From NCBI GenBank assembly GCA_905221615.1, contig CAJNDT010001247.1, forward strand, positions 689,827-753,826: a stretch of DNA of 64,000 nucleotides, given 5' to 3'. Positions 10,440-20,132 of this stretch are shown here, in pieces. The notes under the pieces are model-generated. The model ran no database searches. It was not told where the DNA came from and saw nothing but the letters and a program-made list of their open reading frames with translations. Within the stretch, counting starts at the first letter, position 1, and every line of letters begins with the position of its first letter. Made by a program: the position numbers and the translations under genes. Source of the stretch: Symbiodinium sp. CCMP2592. Its lineage: Eukaryota; Sar; Dinophyceae; Suessiales; Symbiodiniaceae.

Positions 10440-11335
10440 TCACGAAAATACTGGGACCCTAAACCCAAAAGCCCCTGAACCCCTATACCCCTAAAACCGC
10501 GACAGAACCCTTACAGATACCCTTAAAAGGGGCCTAAAAGGATCCTGATCCTAAACCCTAAACCCCTAAAGGAATCCTACAGATCCTAAACAATAAACCC
10601 TTAAAGGAATCCTACAGATCCTAAACCCTAAACCCTTAATTCATGTCCGCGTAAAAGGAGACCCACTGTCGAACCCTATATAACTTAACTTTTAAAAGGG
10701 ACCTTCAAAACCACTCTTCTGGGTTCTTGCATTGAGACTGAAATCAAGGTTACCATAAAAAAGAAACCACAATATTTACCACACATTCCGGTAACTTAAA
10801 TTAAAGTCCTTAAGACCTAAACCCTTGTAGAGCCCTTAATGGAATCTTAGTTTACGGTAATTTAAAAACAATTTCTTAACACAAACCTACTTTTTAAGAA
10901 AGAACCCCTAAAACCTGAACCTACACGACTTAGAACCCTATACAACCTTTAAAGCAGCCCTTCTAAATTTTGAACCACTCGACCTAAACCTAGACCCTTA
11001 AAGGAACCCTTATAGGTCCCTTAACAAAACCGGTATATATCCCTATTCTGGTAACTTAAATACGCTCCTTAGCAAGAACCTACTCTTTAAGAAAGAGCGA
11101 AACCCTAAAACCCTAAACCTCAACCCCCTGATGGATCCCTTTAGTACGGAACCCTTATAGAATCCATATCGATCCCTTACAGGAACCCTTGTAGAATCCT
11201 TGTAGATCCCTTTGAAGGAACCCTTATAGACTTCTTTTTGGATCCCTTCAAGGGAACCCTTGAAGAATCCTTATAGATCCCGTTAAACGAACCTCTCTAG
11301 AACCCGTAAAGATCCCCTTAAAAGGGATGCCCTAA
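10440..11335. repeat. Degenerate GATCCCTT-AAGG-AACCCTTAT repeats
   Basis: Loose tandem repetition of GATCCCTTnAAGGaACCCTTaTAGAaTCC-like segments, best seen at 11140-11330, mixed with CCCTAAACC motifs. No gene is visible. Confidence 0.5.
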
Positions 11336-11506
11336 ACCATAAACCCTAAACCTTAAACCCTAAACCTTATAAACCCTAAACCTTGTAAACCCTAAACCTT
11401 AAACCCTAAACCTTATAAACCCTAAACCTTGTAAACCCTAAACCCTAACCCTTATAAACCCTAAACCTTGTAAACCCTAAACCCTAACCCTTATAAACCC
11501 TAAATT
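11336..11506. repeat. Variant telomere-type array (AAACCCTAAACCTTATAAACC)
   Basis: A higher-order repeat built from CCCTAAA alternating with CCTTATAAA or CCTTGTAAA, so the heptamer has been re-amplified together with its mutations. A reverse-orientation array of the same kind follows at 11592-11740, beyond the small exon-like unit. Confidence 0.8.
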
Positions 11507-11508
11507 CA

Positions 11509-11583
11509 GCAGAGCCTTCTCGAGGCAACCGTTCAAAGAGATGCCGAGCTCTTTGGCGAGCTTCTTGAGATCGCCGATGCCTT
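11509..11583 (-). CDS. Candidate exon with amphipathic Leu/Lys helix
   Basis: The minus strand reads GIGDLKKLAKELGISLNG followed by CLEK, preceded by a possible CAAG acceptor. The spacing of Leu and Lys suggests a short helical domain (SAP-like helices are one possibility, not established). It is squeezed between two telomere-type arrays of opposite orientation. Five shortened copies of its 5' part occur downstream to 12.31 kb (see findings). Confidence 0.4.
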
Positions 11584-11591
11584 GGGGGCAC

Positions 11592-12313
11592 CCTAGGGTT
11601 TAGGGCTTAGGATTTAGGGGTTTAGGGCTTAGGATTTAGGGGTTTAGGGTTTAGGGTTTATAAGGTTTAGGGGTTTAGGGTTTAGTTTAGGGTTTATAAG
11701 GTTTAGGGTTTAAGGTTTATAAGCTTTAGGGTTTAGGTTCCTACCCGGCTTTTTGAGATTGCCGATGCCTTGGCGGGGACTCTAAGACCCTTGGTAGTAT
11801 AGGGCCCCAAATTAGGGGATCTACTTTCTAAATCCTCCCGGGGGTCTGGATAAACAAGGTCGGCTTCTTGAGATCGCCGATGCCTTGGGGGGGACTCTAA
11901 GACCTACCTGAAACCCGATTAGCCTACCGTTTTAAGGACTTATAGGATCATGGGACTTAGTAGCTTAAAGGGTTCCTTGAGGGAGAGGGTTCGATAAGGG
12001 ATCTATAAGGGTCTTGGTTTTGGGTCTGCTTGAAGGCTTCTTCAGATCGCCGATGCCTTGCTCAAAGGGTCATGGTGGGACTTAATCTATACCCCCCCCC
12101 CCTTAGAACCATAATTAAAATCATATTTTAAATATTCTCTTGGGTTTTATATGAACGAAATGAAAAAAACCAATTCCTAAAGAAACTATAGTAATAACGA
12201 ATAACTAGGGTTTATAAACAAGGTGGGCTTCTTCAGATCGCCGATGCCTCGGGGACCCTAGGCTTTAGGGTTTAGGTTCTTACCCGCGGCTTCTTCAGAT
12301 CTCCGATGCCTTA
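11592..12313. repeat. Repeated exon-fragment units and TTTAGGG tract
   Basis: The string GAGATCGCCGATGCCTTGG (or a close variant) recurs at about 11742-11775, 11866-11894, 12027-12062, 12226-12253 and 12287-12312, each followed by different filler such as GGGACTCTAAGACC. An inverted TTTAGGG-rich tract occupies 11592-11740. Confidence 0.6.
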
Positions 12314-12421
12314 CTACTATTTGCTTAAGAACCCCCCAAAAATAAAAAATATATTCCTTATGGGGGTAATATAGGGATTATTATTTTTTTATTTTTTGGG
12401 GGTTTCTTAAGCAAATAGTAG
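12314..12421. mobile_element. MITE, family F3, 4-bp target duplication CTTA
   Basis: Arms CTACTATTTGCTTAAGAAcC and their complement, with an AT-rich loop. CTTA flanks the element on both sides (12310-12313, 12422-12425). Other copies are at 37437-37536 and 63636-63741. Four-bp duplications are seen in superfamilies such as Sola and Ginger; the assignment is open. Confidence 0.8.
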
Positions 12422-12705
12422 CTTACGTGTCTCGTCTATAGTTACCACAGTTACAGGTTCTACTTTCTTCCCCCGGAGGTCTGGGTGGTGGTTCATTAAT
12501 GTATGTTGATGACAAGCTCAGATGGCCCTACCTTCGACCCTAAGCCGTTCAACCTTCAACCCTACCTTAACCCCCCAAAACGTGCCTTTGTAAGAACATA
12601 TAAAAGGAAATCATGATCATCAGGAGCCCTAAAAGGGCAGGTCTCTTGTCTTAAGGTCCAGTTAAACTTCAACACCATAAACCCTAATAGTTACCGTTGG
12701 TTTGT

Positions 12706-12782
12706 AGGGAATGGAGGAATGGGGTACAATTATAACCACTATTACTATCATTCTTCCATTCCCTACTAACCAGCGGTAAGAA
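12706..12782. mobile_element. MITE-like palindrome, family F16
   Basis: GTAGGGAATGGAGGAATGG at the left pairs with CCATTCCCTAC at the right. The copy at 50573-50662 is in the opposite orientation, and outer arms TTACCGTTGGTT / AACCAGCGGTAA extend the palindrome here. Confidence 0.65.
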
Positions 12783-12809
12783 TAGGGGTCCAAGTACCCA
12801 AAGAATCCG

Positions 12810-12923
12810 CTAGACCTAAGAGTAACCTAGGAATAAAAAGGGTGCCCTTTTTGGTTTCAAAGGGGGTTTATAAGGGAACCTAAACCCTAAAAAAGGGGAA
12901 TAAGGGCCTACTCCGGGTCCTAG
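12810..12923. mobile_element. MITE-like element, family F12
   Basis: CTAGACC...AGTAACC at the left and GGGTCCTAG at the right, with AAAAAGGGTGCCCTTTTT inside. Copies at 43129-43238 and 51752-51862 show clean 5-bp duplications. This copy does not, and the first 14 bases of the window look like the end of another copy. Confidence 0.65.
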
Positions 12924-13045
12924 AATAATACGGCTTCAGGTCCCAAGCTCCATCCTCTGAATGGTTTTTGGATCGCGAAACACTAGTATTTGGGTACTTG
13001 GACTGTTAGGGCACGCTTCTGGGACATTCAAATGTGTGGCTTGGT

Positions 13046-13145
13046 CTACTTGCAGGTTGATGGGACTTAGTAAGTACACGCATAAGTGCCTTCATTGGGT
13101 TTATAAGAACTCGTGAGTGTAGCTACCTTGTCTATAACCTAAGTC
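13046..13145. mobile_element. Diverged F1 half, cut by F11
   Basis: The left F1 arm (GGTTGATGGGACTTAGTAAG) is readable. The expected right arm (CTAAGTC) ends where the F11 element begins, so F11 probably inserted into an F1 copy. Confidence 0.5.
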
Positions 13146-13256
13146 CCCAGAGACTCCAATATCCCCGTAACTAAGGAATATACCTTAAATCAGATTATGG
13201 ATCCTACCATAACTTAAGGTCTATTCATCAAAAACAAGATATTTGGAGTCTCTGGG
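13146..13256. mobile_element. F11 element, 2-bp target duplication TC
   Basis: CCCAGAGACTCCAATAtCCC ... GAGTCTCTGGG, flanked by TC at 13144-13145 and 13257-13258. Confidence 0.75.
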
Positions 13257-13331
13257 TCCTACGACCTTTAAGTAAGGTTTCATTTGTAGGATAGCCCTGG
13301 GGCTGGGAACATGGAACTTGAAGGATTTTCC

Positions 13332-13545
13332 CAGACCCCCGGGAGGATCCCTTAATGGGGGTTACTTTGGGGCTCAATAGTAGGATTCCTTAAAGGGATC
13401 TAGAAGGGTTTAGGGTTTGTATGGGATTACAAGATTTACAGGGTTTTGAAGGTAGATCCCGTAATGGGGATTCCCGTGAAGAGCCTTTCGTTGTATGGGG
13501 TCTCAAATTTAGCGGATCTACTTTTTCGATCCTCTGGGCATCTAG
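13332..13545. mobile_element. F5-type element, compound or expanded
   Basis: Starts CAGACCCCCGGGAGGATCCC and ends near GGATCTACTTTTTCGATCC. It contains two internal segments of the family sequence, so it may be two F5 copies or one with an internal duplication. Confidence 0.45.
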
Positions 13546-14060
13546 GCTATAGGGGTGCGTGGTTTAGGGCTCGGGATTTGGGGATAGCTATGGAGGTTGC
13601 AATCTAGTTAAGGCTTTGGCGTGAAGTTTGATCCTATGATGGCTGATTTTATCACCTGATGTCTGCTGCGGCCCTTATCTGGGCCCGGGGCTTCGGGTGT
13701 TCAGCGGCACAGAGGCAGTTTGCGCAGCAGGAGGAGGAGCCTCACAAGAGAAGTATTCCCAGACACTCGACGAAACTGCCTTCACCCTACGCCCTGAATG
13801 ACAAATGAGAAGTGATTTTTGGATAAAGATGTCGAAACTGCGTCCTAATCTTAACCTCAGAGACCAGTGTTTTGTGTGAGGTGTTCGCTGCCTTGCTAGC
13901 ATTTTGCAGAGAATGGACAAGGTTACAGATGCTTAAGCGTCAGCATAACCTGGGTCCTTCCTTTTGCCTCCCAACCAAGTTTGTGATACTCGTACGCACT
14001 GCATCCTTTCCTACTTAATCGGTTCGTACGGTCTCGAAAAAGGAGCATGTAGTCTGAGTC
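13546..14060. other. Non-coding or weakly coding stretch
   Basis: A minus-strand open frame at 13675-13920 has no recognisable motif. No repeat of the window's families is present. It could hold an exon of the gene suggested by the 14.1-16.5 kb exons, but I cannot place borders. Confidence 0.3.
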
Positions 14061-14062
14061 TC

Positions 14063-14345
14063 AGAGTGCGAAAGGGTGCACAACATGAGTCCACGGTGCT
14101 GGTTGCAAAACGAAACCCTTCCCCTGCGTCTCTTGGTGGAGTTCATTGATCTGGGACTGAGTCACGGTGGTTCCGGCTCCATGTTCACACAAAGTTAGTT
14201 GGCCAAACTCTCCGGTCGCAACTCAACCCAGTGTGGGCTTGCCACAGACAGGCTGCTGACAAGCTTGGTCGAAATTCAACACCAGTGGCAACGGTACGGC
14301 ATTCCGCTCTCTCGCAGGCTTGCAAGCAAGTCCGGACCTCATAGT
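14063..14345 (-). CDS. Candidate Cys-rich exon(s) of a minus-strand gene
   Basis: Two overlapping minus-strand frames read like protein. The upstream one (about 14185-14345) has regularly spaced Cys and a His (TCLQACERAEC, then HTGLSC), reminiscent of zinc-binding RING/IBR-type modules, though not enough for an assignment. The downstream frame (14063-14186) contains GTTVTQSQINELHQETQGK. A donor-like GTGTGAAC lies at their junction. The exon is bounded on its 5' side by an F6 MITE at 14358. Confidence 0.45.
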
Positions 14346-14357
14346 CATAGTGACACA

Positions 14358-14462
14358 TGGGAGTTTCCGGAGATAGGGAACCCTAGTATAGTACCCTAAA
14401 CAGTAGGATCCTTATTATAAGCACCCCAAAATAAGGTACCCCTAATTTTCGGAAACTGCCGC
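14358..14462. mobile_element. F6 element flush with an exon candidate
   Basis: GGGAGTTTCCGgAgATAGGG ... CCTAATTTTCGGAAAC palindrome. Only about 12 bp separate it from the coding-like sequence at 14345. Confidence 0.7.
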
Positions 14463-14508
14463 ATCAAGACAACCGAAGCCCTCAGATTAATACACAGTGG
14501 AGCATCCT

Positions 14509-14646
14509 CACTTGGAGGCCCAGGGGACTTAGTAAGTACGTTACAAGTAGACTTATAAGTACCCGAAAAGGGCCCCTGCTTGGGGTTATGGTACTTAATT
14601 ATAAGTCTCTAAAAGAACTACTATAAGTCCCATGATCCTCCAAGCA
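14509..14646. mobile_element. F1 element
   Basis: CACTTGGAGGcCCAGGGGAC at the left; GTCCCATGATCCTCCAAG at the right, inner AAGTAGACTTATAAGTACC hairpin. Confidence 0.7.
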
Positions 14647-14691
14647 ACTGTCTTCAGTTAAGCCACACCTTCGCACACGCAAGCGTCCAAA

Positions 14692-14797
14692 GGGTCCATT
14701 TATGCCACTATTATGGAGTTTTAGGGCCCCAAAACCATTATAAGGCTGGTCTTTTGGGACCTACTTCCATAATGGGAGTGTATATGGACCCTCTTAG
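14692..14797. mobile_element. Single-copy palindrome (MITE-like)
   Basis: AGGGTCCATTTATGCCACTA at the left is partly complementary to GTGTATATGGACCCT at the right, with an inner GGGGCCC symmetry. No other copy was recognised. Confidence 0.45.
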
Positions 14798-14894
14798 TAA
14801 CTAAGCCTGGAAACAGCAACGACGTCTCCGTGGAATTCGCTTGGCTTGCCTCGGATGCCCTGTGCAAGGCAAGGTCCTCTGGCCCTTCCGCAAA

Positions 14895-15062
14895 TACTTA
14901 AAGGGTCGTGGGACTTAGTAACTAAGGTTATAATTAAGGTAACTATCCTTAATTGGGGTTATATGTACTTATAAGTATAGTTTAACTATACTTATAAGTA
15001 CATATAACCCCAATAAAGGTATTTATAACCCTAGCTACTAAGTCCCGTGATCCTCCAAATAA
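14895..15062. mobile_element. F1 element with long inner hairpin
   Basis: Beyond the usual F1 arms, the centre ATATGTACTTATAAGTATAG is followed by its exact complement, giving an extended, almost uninterrupted inverted repeat over about 168 bp. Confidence 0.75.
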
Positions 15063-15119
15063 AGCTGGCCTACTCAGCAACACCCAACGGTTAAGGGTTT
15101 AGGGCCAGGCGGAGTGGGC

Positions 15120-15256
15120 CACTTGGAGGGTCGGGGGACTTGGTAAGTAGGTAGTCAGTAGACTTACAAGTACCCTAATAGGGACCCTCAATAGGGGTTA
15201 CGATACTTATAAATCTCTAAAACAACTATTTTCTAAGTCTCCCGACCCTCCAAGCA
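15120..15256. mobile_element. F1 element (GGGTCGGGGGACTT subtype)
   Basis: CACTTGGAGGGTCGGGGGAC ... AGTCTCCCGACCCTCCAAG. Only 58 bp separates it from the preceding F1 copy. Confidence 0.75.
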
Positions 15257-15723
15257 GGAACAGCCCTCGCAACCGAGACCCAAACGGCTCCTCCTGATTG
15301 GCCCAGAGCCTCACGCCTACACCCGAAAACCCGAACCAATCCCATGTTAAAACCCTACTGCACCTATGACTACACCTGTAAACTGTGCACCAAACGTGTA
15401 GAGTGTGGACTATAAGCCCATTGTATTCAACATACCAAATGCGTTCCACAACCCTGTGCGTTTCTAACATGGCTCCTTAGACAACCTGAAAGACCGAGTC
15501 CAACCCTACAAAACCCTCAAGGGAGCCCACAAGGGAACCTGAGCAAGGACGACCTTGTTCAGCAACACGCCCTAAACCCTAAACCCCGAAAAGCGTAATT
15601 CCCAGCAAAGCCCATGTGTAAGACCTATAGGCCTGCGAAAACTCGTTACTAGGACCATCCTCTTTTCCGCAAAAAACCTCTAGCCCCTCGATCTCAAACC
15701 ACGACCCCACTGGCAAAAACAAA

Positions 15724-15822
15724 TTCTCCTCTTCAGCAACCGCGAATCTTCGATGCGATAGAACCGGGCCTCCTCCGTCTCCATGGGAACGGCACTCTGC
15801 CTCCTCTCAGCTGCCTCGCAGG
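15724..15822 (-). CDS. Candidate charged exon of a minus-strand gene
   Basis: The minus strand reads KACEAAERRQSAVPMETEEA followed by RFYRIEDSRLLKRR. The composition is typical of a soluble helical segment and has no stop. The 5' border is probably at CCGTAAAG and the 3' border may be a GA donor after the Lys-Arg run. Together with the exons at 16.5 and 14.1-14.3 kb this suggests one gene whose introns are filled with MITEs. No family recognised. Confidence 0.45.
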
Positions 15823-16291
15823 CTTTACGGACACACACGATGTGCAGCTGCATTAAGGTGCTACTGTGCTTGCTAGTCTAGGTACCGAAAGATTCAGTGA
15901 ACCTTTTTAAAGCGGGCGGCAAGCGTGATAGCTGCTTATGCTAAGTCAGGTTTCAGGGGGTTGCTGTTCGTGGAACATATACTAACTTTGCAGTTGGCCC
16001 AGTACTTGGAGGGTCGGGAGACTTCGCCTGTAGTTCATTCATAGACTTATGCGTATTACACCCCCAGCTTACCCAGCTGCAGGCAATACCTCACACTACG
16101 ATTACCTACTGACTATACACCCTAGTATGGAAGTTGTAGGGACCCTGCGAAAGGGTAGATGTTGGTCTTGAGAAGCCCTAGACCACACATCCTAAACTCT
16201 GAACCGCTCTCAGGCCTCTTGGTCCGTAATGGTGGGTACTTGTGCTCTAAAACGGGGGTAGTTGGGGGGTGCTGGTAAACCCCTAAACCTA

Positions 16292-16402
16292 CCCAGAGGG
16301 TACAAGTACCCAAACAGTAGGGCTTTAGGTCCCAGAATCCATACTCTGAATGGTTTTTGGACCTTGAAACCTACTACTATTTGGGTACTTGGACCCTTAG
16401 GG
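16292..16402. mobile_element. MITE, family F8, 3-bp target duplication CTA
   Basis: CCCAGAGGGTaCAAGTACCC ... GGGTACTTGGACCCTTAGGG, flanked by CTA at 16289-16291 and 16403-16405. Related copies are at 16925-17033 (flank TTT) and, truncated, at 12935-13010 and 37247-37341. Confidence 0.8.
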
Positions 16403-16403
16403 C

Positions 16404-16493
16404 TACTTGGAGGATCATGGGATTTAGCAAGTAAGGTTATACGTACCCAAATTGGGGCTATAAGATACTAAGTCCCATGACCCTTTAAGTACG
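16404..16493. mobile_element. Short F1 element abutting F8 and an exon candidate
   Basis: A 90-bp F1 copy (TACTTGGAGGATCATGGGAT ... GTCCCATGACCCTTTAAGTA). It ends 15 bp from the exon candidate at 16509-16582. Confidence 0.7.
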
Positions 16494-16508
16494 GCTTACG
16501 GCTCAGAC

Positions 16509-16582
16509 CTCCTCATCGCTGAAGATGAGGTTGCACTCGGCCATGCGGCGAAGCAGCTGGTCCTCTGCGTCTTTGGCTTCGT
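16509..16582 (-). CDS. Candidate 74-nt exon between two MITEs
   Basis: The minus strand after TTTGAG reads AC then 24 codons encoding EAKDAEDQLLRRMAECNLIF and SDEE, ending at a GT donor (GAGGAG|GTCTGAG). Entry phase is 2 nt and exit phase 0. The AG used for entry lies in the few bases between the exon and the F6 MITE at 16588, and the donor side is 13 bp from an F1 MITE. Without splicing, the frame would stop two codons later. No family recognised. Confidence 0.5.
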
Positions 16583-16587
16583 CTCAA

Positions 16588-16728
16588 ATGGGAGTTTCCG
16601 AAAATAGGGGACCCTAATGTTCAAATGTTCAATCCAGCCTGACCCTAATACAGTACCCTAGATAGTAGGATCCCTCTTATAAGGACCCCCAAAATGAGGT
16701 ACCCCTAATTTTCGGAAACTCCCAAATG
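16588..16728. mobile_element. F6 element with a 31-bp internal duplication insert
   Basis: GGGAGTTTCCGAAAATAGGG ... ATTTTCGGAAACTCCC, flanked by the shared hexamer caaatg. Relative to other F6 copies it carries an extra piece between two copies of GACCCTAAT (16610-16618 and 16641-16649). Confidence 0.75.
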
Positions 16729-16924
16729 GTACTTTACGGGAAGCCTCTCAAGGGATCCACTTTTTACATCCTTGCGGAGGTTTGGGTATAGTATAAAGGT
16801 ACATGGAGCCTTAGGGTATACTTACATGACACGGGACTTAGTAGCTAGGGCTTTTCAACAAGGTAAGTAGCTATACTCATAGCTACTCATATCCCCAACT
16901 ACGGTACTTATGGCTGTACTCTTT

Positions 16925-17033
16925 CCCAGAGGGTCCAAGTACCCAAATAGTAGGGTTTTAGATCCCAAAATCCATACTCTGAATGGTTCTTGGTCCTTGA
17001 AACCCTACTATTTGGGTACTTGGACCCTCTGGG
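16925..17033. mobile_element. F8 element, flanks TTT/TTT
   Basis: Near-perfect inverted repeat CCCAGAGGGTCCAAGTACCC ... GGGTACTTGGACCCTCTGGG of 109 bp. Confidence 0.8.
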
Positions 17034-18285
17034 TTTTAGAACCCTGATAAATCCTTGTAATTAAAGGGCCAGCTTCTAGAACCCCTCAGGATCCCCTTAA
17101 GGGACTTTGGGTCCCTGAGTCCCAGAATCCATACTCTCAGTGGCTTTTTGTTTAGGGCTTAAAGGTTTAGGGTTTAGGGCTTTAGACCTTGAAACCCTTA
17201 AGGTCTTTTTGGAGCCTTCGGGTTCTTATGAGGTTTGCGGGGTGTTGGGGCTTAGGGGCTGCTGATTAGAGCTGATTTGGGACTTTAAGGCTGCTTTGTG
17301 CTTAATTTCTGAGGAGAAAAGCTTAGCGTTCAAAGCCTACTTGGCTGCCCAGGTTTCGATGGTAACTCTTGCAAAGTGCGCCCCTGCTCCGGGCGGAAAC
17401 CCAAACCCACGGCAGGATCTACAAAGTGGAACGCCTAATTTGGGACCCTCTACTCTAAAAGGGTACTCTCCAGTAAACTCTAAACCCTAAACCCTAACCT
17501 GCTTTCTAGATCCTCCCCGCAGTCTAGAAATTAATGCAGACGGAACCCAAGACCCGCAGCGTTACCTGCTTGTGCACTCATGGGCACAGTGGTGAGGGTA
17601 GTGTGCCGAAACCATGGACAGCTTAGTTAAAGGATCAGGGGCTTTGTAAGTCGGTTATTAGCAGGGTTGTGAGTAGTTAGGAGAACCCCAACTAAATTGC
17701 ATATAACTCCTCTTACGTGTACCTACTTGTTAAGTAACTGTCCCATTATCCTCAAAGTACCCGGAAGGAAAAAAAGCAAACCCCAGAAATTGGGACCCAA
17801 TGCCACTACAGGGTACTTGAACAGGGACCCCCTAATTGGATTCTTTACAGGACGGCTTTGAGCTACTAAGCCTTAACTATGTACACTAAACAACTATTTT
17901 ACCTAAATTGTAGTAGGGATCCACTTTTTGGATCCTCCCAGTGGTCTGGGTAGGTGTCGCCTCGTGTCCCAAAACTTCTAGGAGTTGGTGAGTCAACGAA
18001 GAGTTTGCATAGTATGTAAAAGTAATGGCAATGTGGGATTTCGGCGTGTTCCTGACCTCTCAAGCCCAGACCCCAAAACCCCAAAAATCGTAAACACTCC
18101 TTACTTTAGCCATGCAAAAGCGCTCACAGCCGCCACAGGCCACAGGTCATGAACGCTACGAGCACCAACCCTACATATCCTTAAGACTACCTGTTTAAGG
18201 ACGTTATGATTTCTGGCGGTTAAAGTAAACCCTAAACCCTAAACCCCTTATTAAATCCTAAACCCTAAGCCCCGAAGCTTTGGGT
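17034..18285. other. MITE debris and TTTAGGG motifs
   Basis: Contains a degenerate F8-like piece (17095-17200), F5-like remnants (17396-17525, 17815-17955) and a weak F1 (17617-17762, with TTAAAGGATCAGGGGCTTTG). No convincing coding sequence is visible. Confidence 0.45.
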
Positions 18286-18286
18286 C

Positions 18287-18350
18287 TCCCCTGGAGCCCG
18301 TCCTTGTCATCGTCGGGTGCGCCAAATACAGATAGCCGCTCCAGAACGGC
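18287..18350 (-). CDS. Candidate short exon
   Basis: The minus strand after AACACCAG reads AVLERLSVFGAPDDDKDGLQ. It has good coding composition and a plausible acceptor. The downstream border is uncertain (GGGAGACC may contain a GA donor). Flanking DNA on both sides is TTTAGGG-type repeat. Family unknown. Confidence 0.4.
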
Positions 18351-18410
18351 CTGGTGTTACCCTTGGGATCAATAACGGTTTAGGGTTTAGGGTTTAGGGG
18401 TTTAGGGTTT

Positions 18411-18535
18411 AGGGAATACCCTAGGGATCAAAATAGCCCAAAAGCCTTATATAGTATGGGCTTTGGGCCCAAAAGCCTTAACATATGAGTCCTTAAACCC
18501 CTAGAGTTAGGGATTCACCAGGGATACCAACTACT
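18411..18535. mobile_element. Single-copy palindromic repeat
   Basis: Outer TACCCTAGGGATCA / GATTCACCAGGGATACC and inner CAAAAGCC repeats suggest an imperfect hairpin element of about 125 bp. No sister copy was seen. Confidence 0.35.
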
Positions 18536-18765
18536 CCTTGAAAGGCTAGGGTTTGTGCTCTTTGGGGTACCTTTAGGTGTTTAGGGTTTAGGGTCCTTAA
18601 AGTAACTTAGGGGTTTAGAGTTTCATGCTTAAGCTGCTCAGGGCTTAGGATCCTTACAGTAACTTAGGGGTTTAGAGCTTAATGTTCAAGCTGTTCAGGG
18701 CTTCTGAATTCTCGCGGCTTTTCAGTTTGAGGCTCTTGGGTTCAGGGGTTTATAGTAGAAGCCCG

Positions 18766-18962
18766 AAAGTTGGAAACCCAATATCCCCAATCCTGAGGAG
18801 TAGTGTATAGGGAATCCCAGCACGAATTGTCTTTAATCCGGTTTCCGGCTTGTTGGGGTTTATAGTAGGAGCCAGAAAGTTGGAATCCTCGTGCCGTGAA
18901 GGTAAAGTATAAGGGATCCTAGCACTAATCCTCCTGAGCCATGTTCCAACTTGCTGGCTTCT
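18766..18962. mobile_element. F17-related compound element
   Basis: GCCcGAAAGTTGGAAACC at 18766 and GCCAGAAAGTTGGAATCC at 18870 are two left arms in the same orientation; only one right arm (GTTCCAACTTGCTGGC) closes at about 18958. It is probably a tandem partial duplication. Confidence 0.55.
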
Positions 18963-19204
18963 ACTATACTGTAGTCTTGGGTGGAGGAGGCCAATCTGGT
19001 CCCAACCTTGAACACTGGGAGCATAGGGGGATTTATGATCAGAACAGGGTCTCAGGGCATGATATAGAAACGTTAAAAATCCTACCGTTTCAGGTTTAGT
19101 ACTTGCATTAGAAAGGGATCGTGCACTGAAGACTATAGAGGTTGCAGCAGTTCGAACTTCGATCCCCAAACCCTCAGCTTCCTAAACCTATACTGAACAA
19201 AGAA

Positions 19205-19296
19205 CCCTAGCAAAAATTAAAGTTTAGCTGTTTCTTAGGGACTATAACAATCAAGAACTAAGGATTGTTTCTAAGTACCCCTAAGAAACCAGCCTA
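19205..19296. repeat. Interspersed repeat family F15
   Basis: About 95 bp beginning GAACCCTAGCAAAAATT and containing GTTTCTTAGGGA and TTTCTAAGTACCCCTAAG. Copies at 39265-39350 and 48650-48737 keep the same order. It is not a full palindrome, so it differs in kind from the MITEs. Confidence 0.65.
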
Positions 19297-19304
19297 AACC
19301 GTAA

Positions 19305-19395
19305 GAGCGTAGCCGGGAAGATCTGGATCTGAGCGGCGGCGGGCGGCGGTGGGCCATTGCCCTTCAAGTCAAAATCGGGGGGCCGAGCGAACGCT
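19305..19395 (-). CDS. Candidate Pro/Ala-rich exon
   Basis: The minus strand encodes PPDFDLKGNGPPPPAAAQIQ and continues IFPA. Coding-like but of low complexity. It could belong to the same minus-strand gene as the exons at 18.3-14.1 kb. Confidence 0.3.
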
Positions 19396-19569
19396 AAGCT
19401 AACGCTTGACGCCTGGAGCCATGTTCAGACGCGGCATGATGTGGTGGAGTGGACCTACACGTCTTGACAAGCTTCCATGGCCTTCCTGCATGGTCACCTA
19501 CCATGACTGCGGGTCCTGAAGCTCTATGCTTCATTTTTTCAAACGAAAACGCACTTCGCAGCGACCGTC

Positions 19570-19830
19570 CGAAAAATCTCAGAGCGGTGCGCGCAGGGCG
19601 GAAGGAGCCCACCGCGGAACACTGTTCGGGGGCGGGGCTTGTGCATAAGATCCTGTGCACTTAGCACAGCAGAGGGGCCCAAGGGAACACTGTTCCCCTG
19701 CTTGGACAATGTCCGGCCTCAACGGCGGTAGGAGCCCCAGCCTCCGCGCCTTTGGTTCTGGTTTCTCCACCCGTGCCCACTGGGCATCCGGGGATGGGAG
19801 CTCTGCTCTGGCCATAGCCTCTTGCACCAC
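19570..19830 (-). CDS. Possible exon, unidentified
   Basis: A minus-strand frame reads EAMARAELPSPDAQWARVEK and continues with basic and proline-rich sequence. A neighbouring frame (to 19490) contains RSLRSAFSFEKMKHRASGPA and ends at a good GTAGGT donor. Either could be the 5' end of the minus-strand gene that continues to the left. Exact exon limits are not resolvable by eye. Confidence 0.3.
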
Positions 19831-20132
19831 GGTGCTGAGGGTTTGGGTGGGGTTTAGGGTTTGGGATTTATGGTTTAGGGTTTACCTACACCCTGTAAAC
19901 CCCAGGAAAAAGAAGGGTGCTTGGGAAAACCAGGTTCTTGACTTAAGAACGCGGTTCTTACAATTTGGTGGGTTAGCTACTGGGCTTGATTTCTGTTGGG
20001 TTCTCGCTTGATGGGTTTCTTGAATCCTTGAAGCGTCTTGATGGCTCTTTGAGTCTTTAGTTATATAGCTACGGGTTGATTCTGGGATTGGGCTGTGTTG
20101 ATTGTGCTTCACACTGCTGATGTGGGCTCTTT

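Noticed and set aside
14199..14399. 66-codon plus-strand frame
   Set aside because: Antisense of the Cys-rich minus-strand exon candidate and partly inside the F6 MITE.
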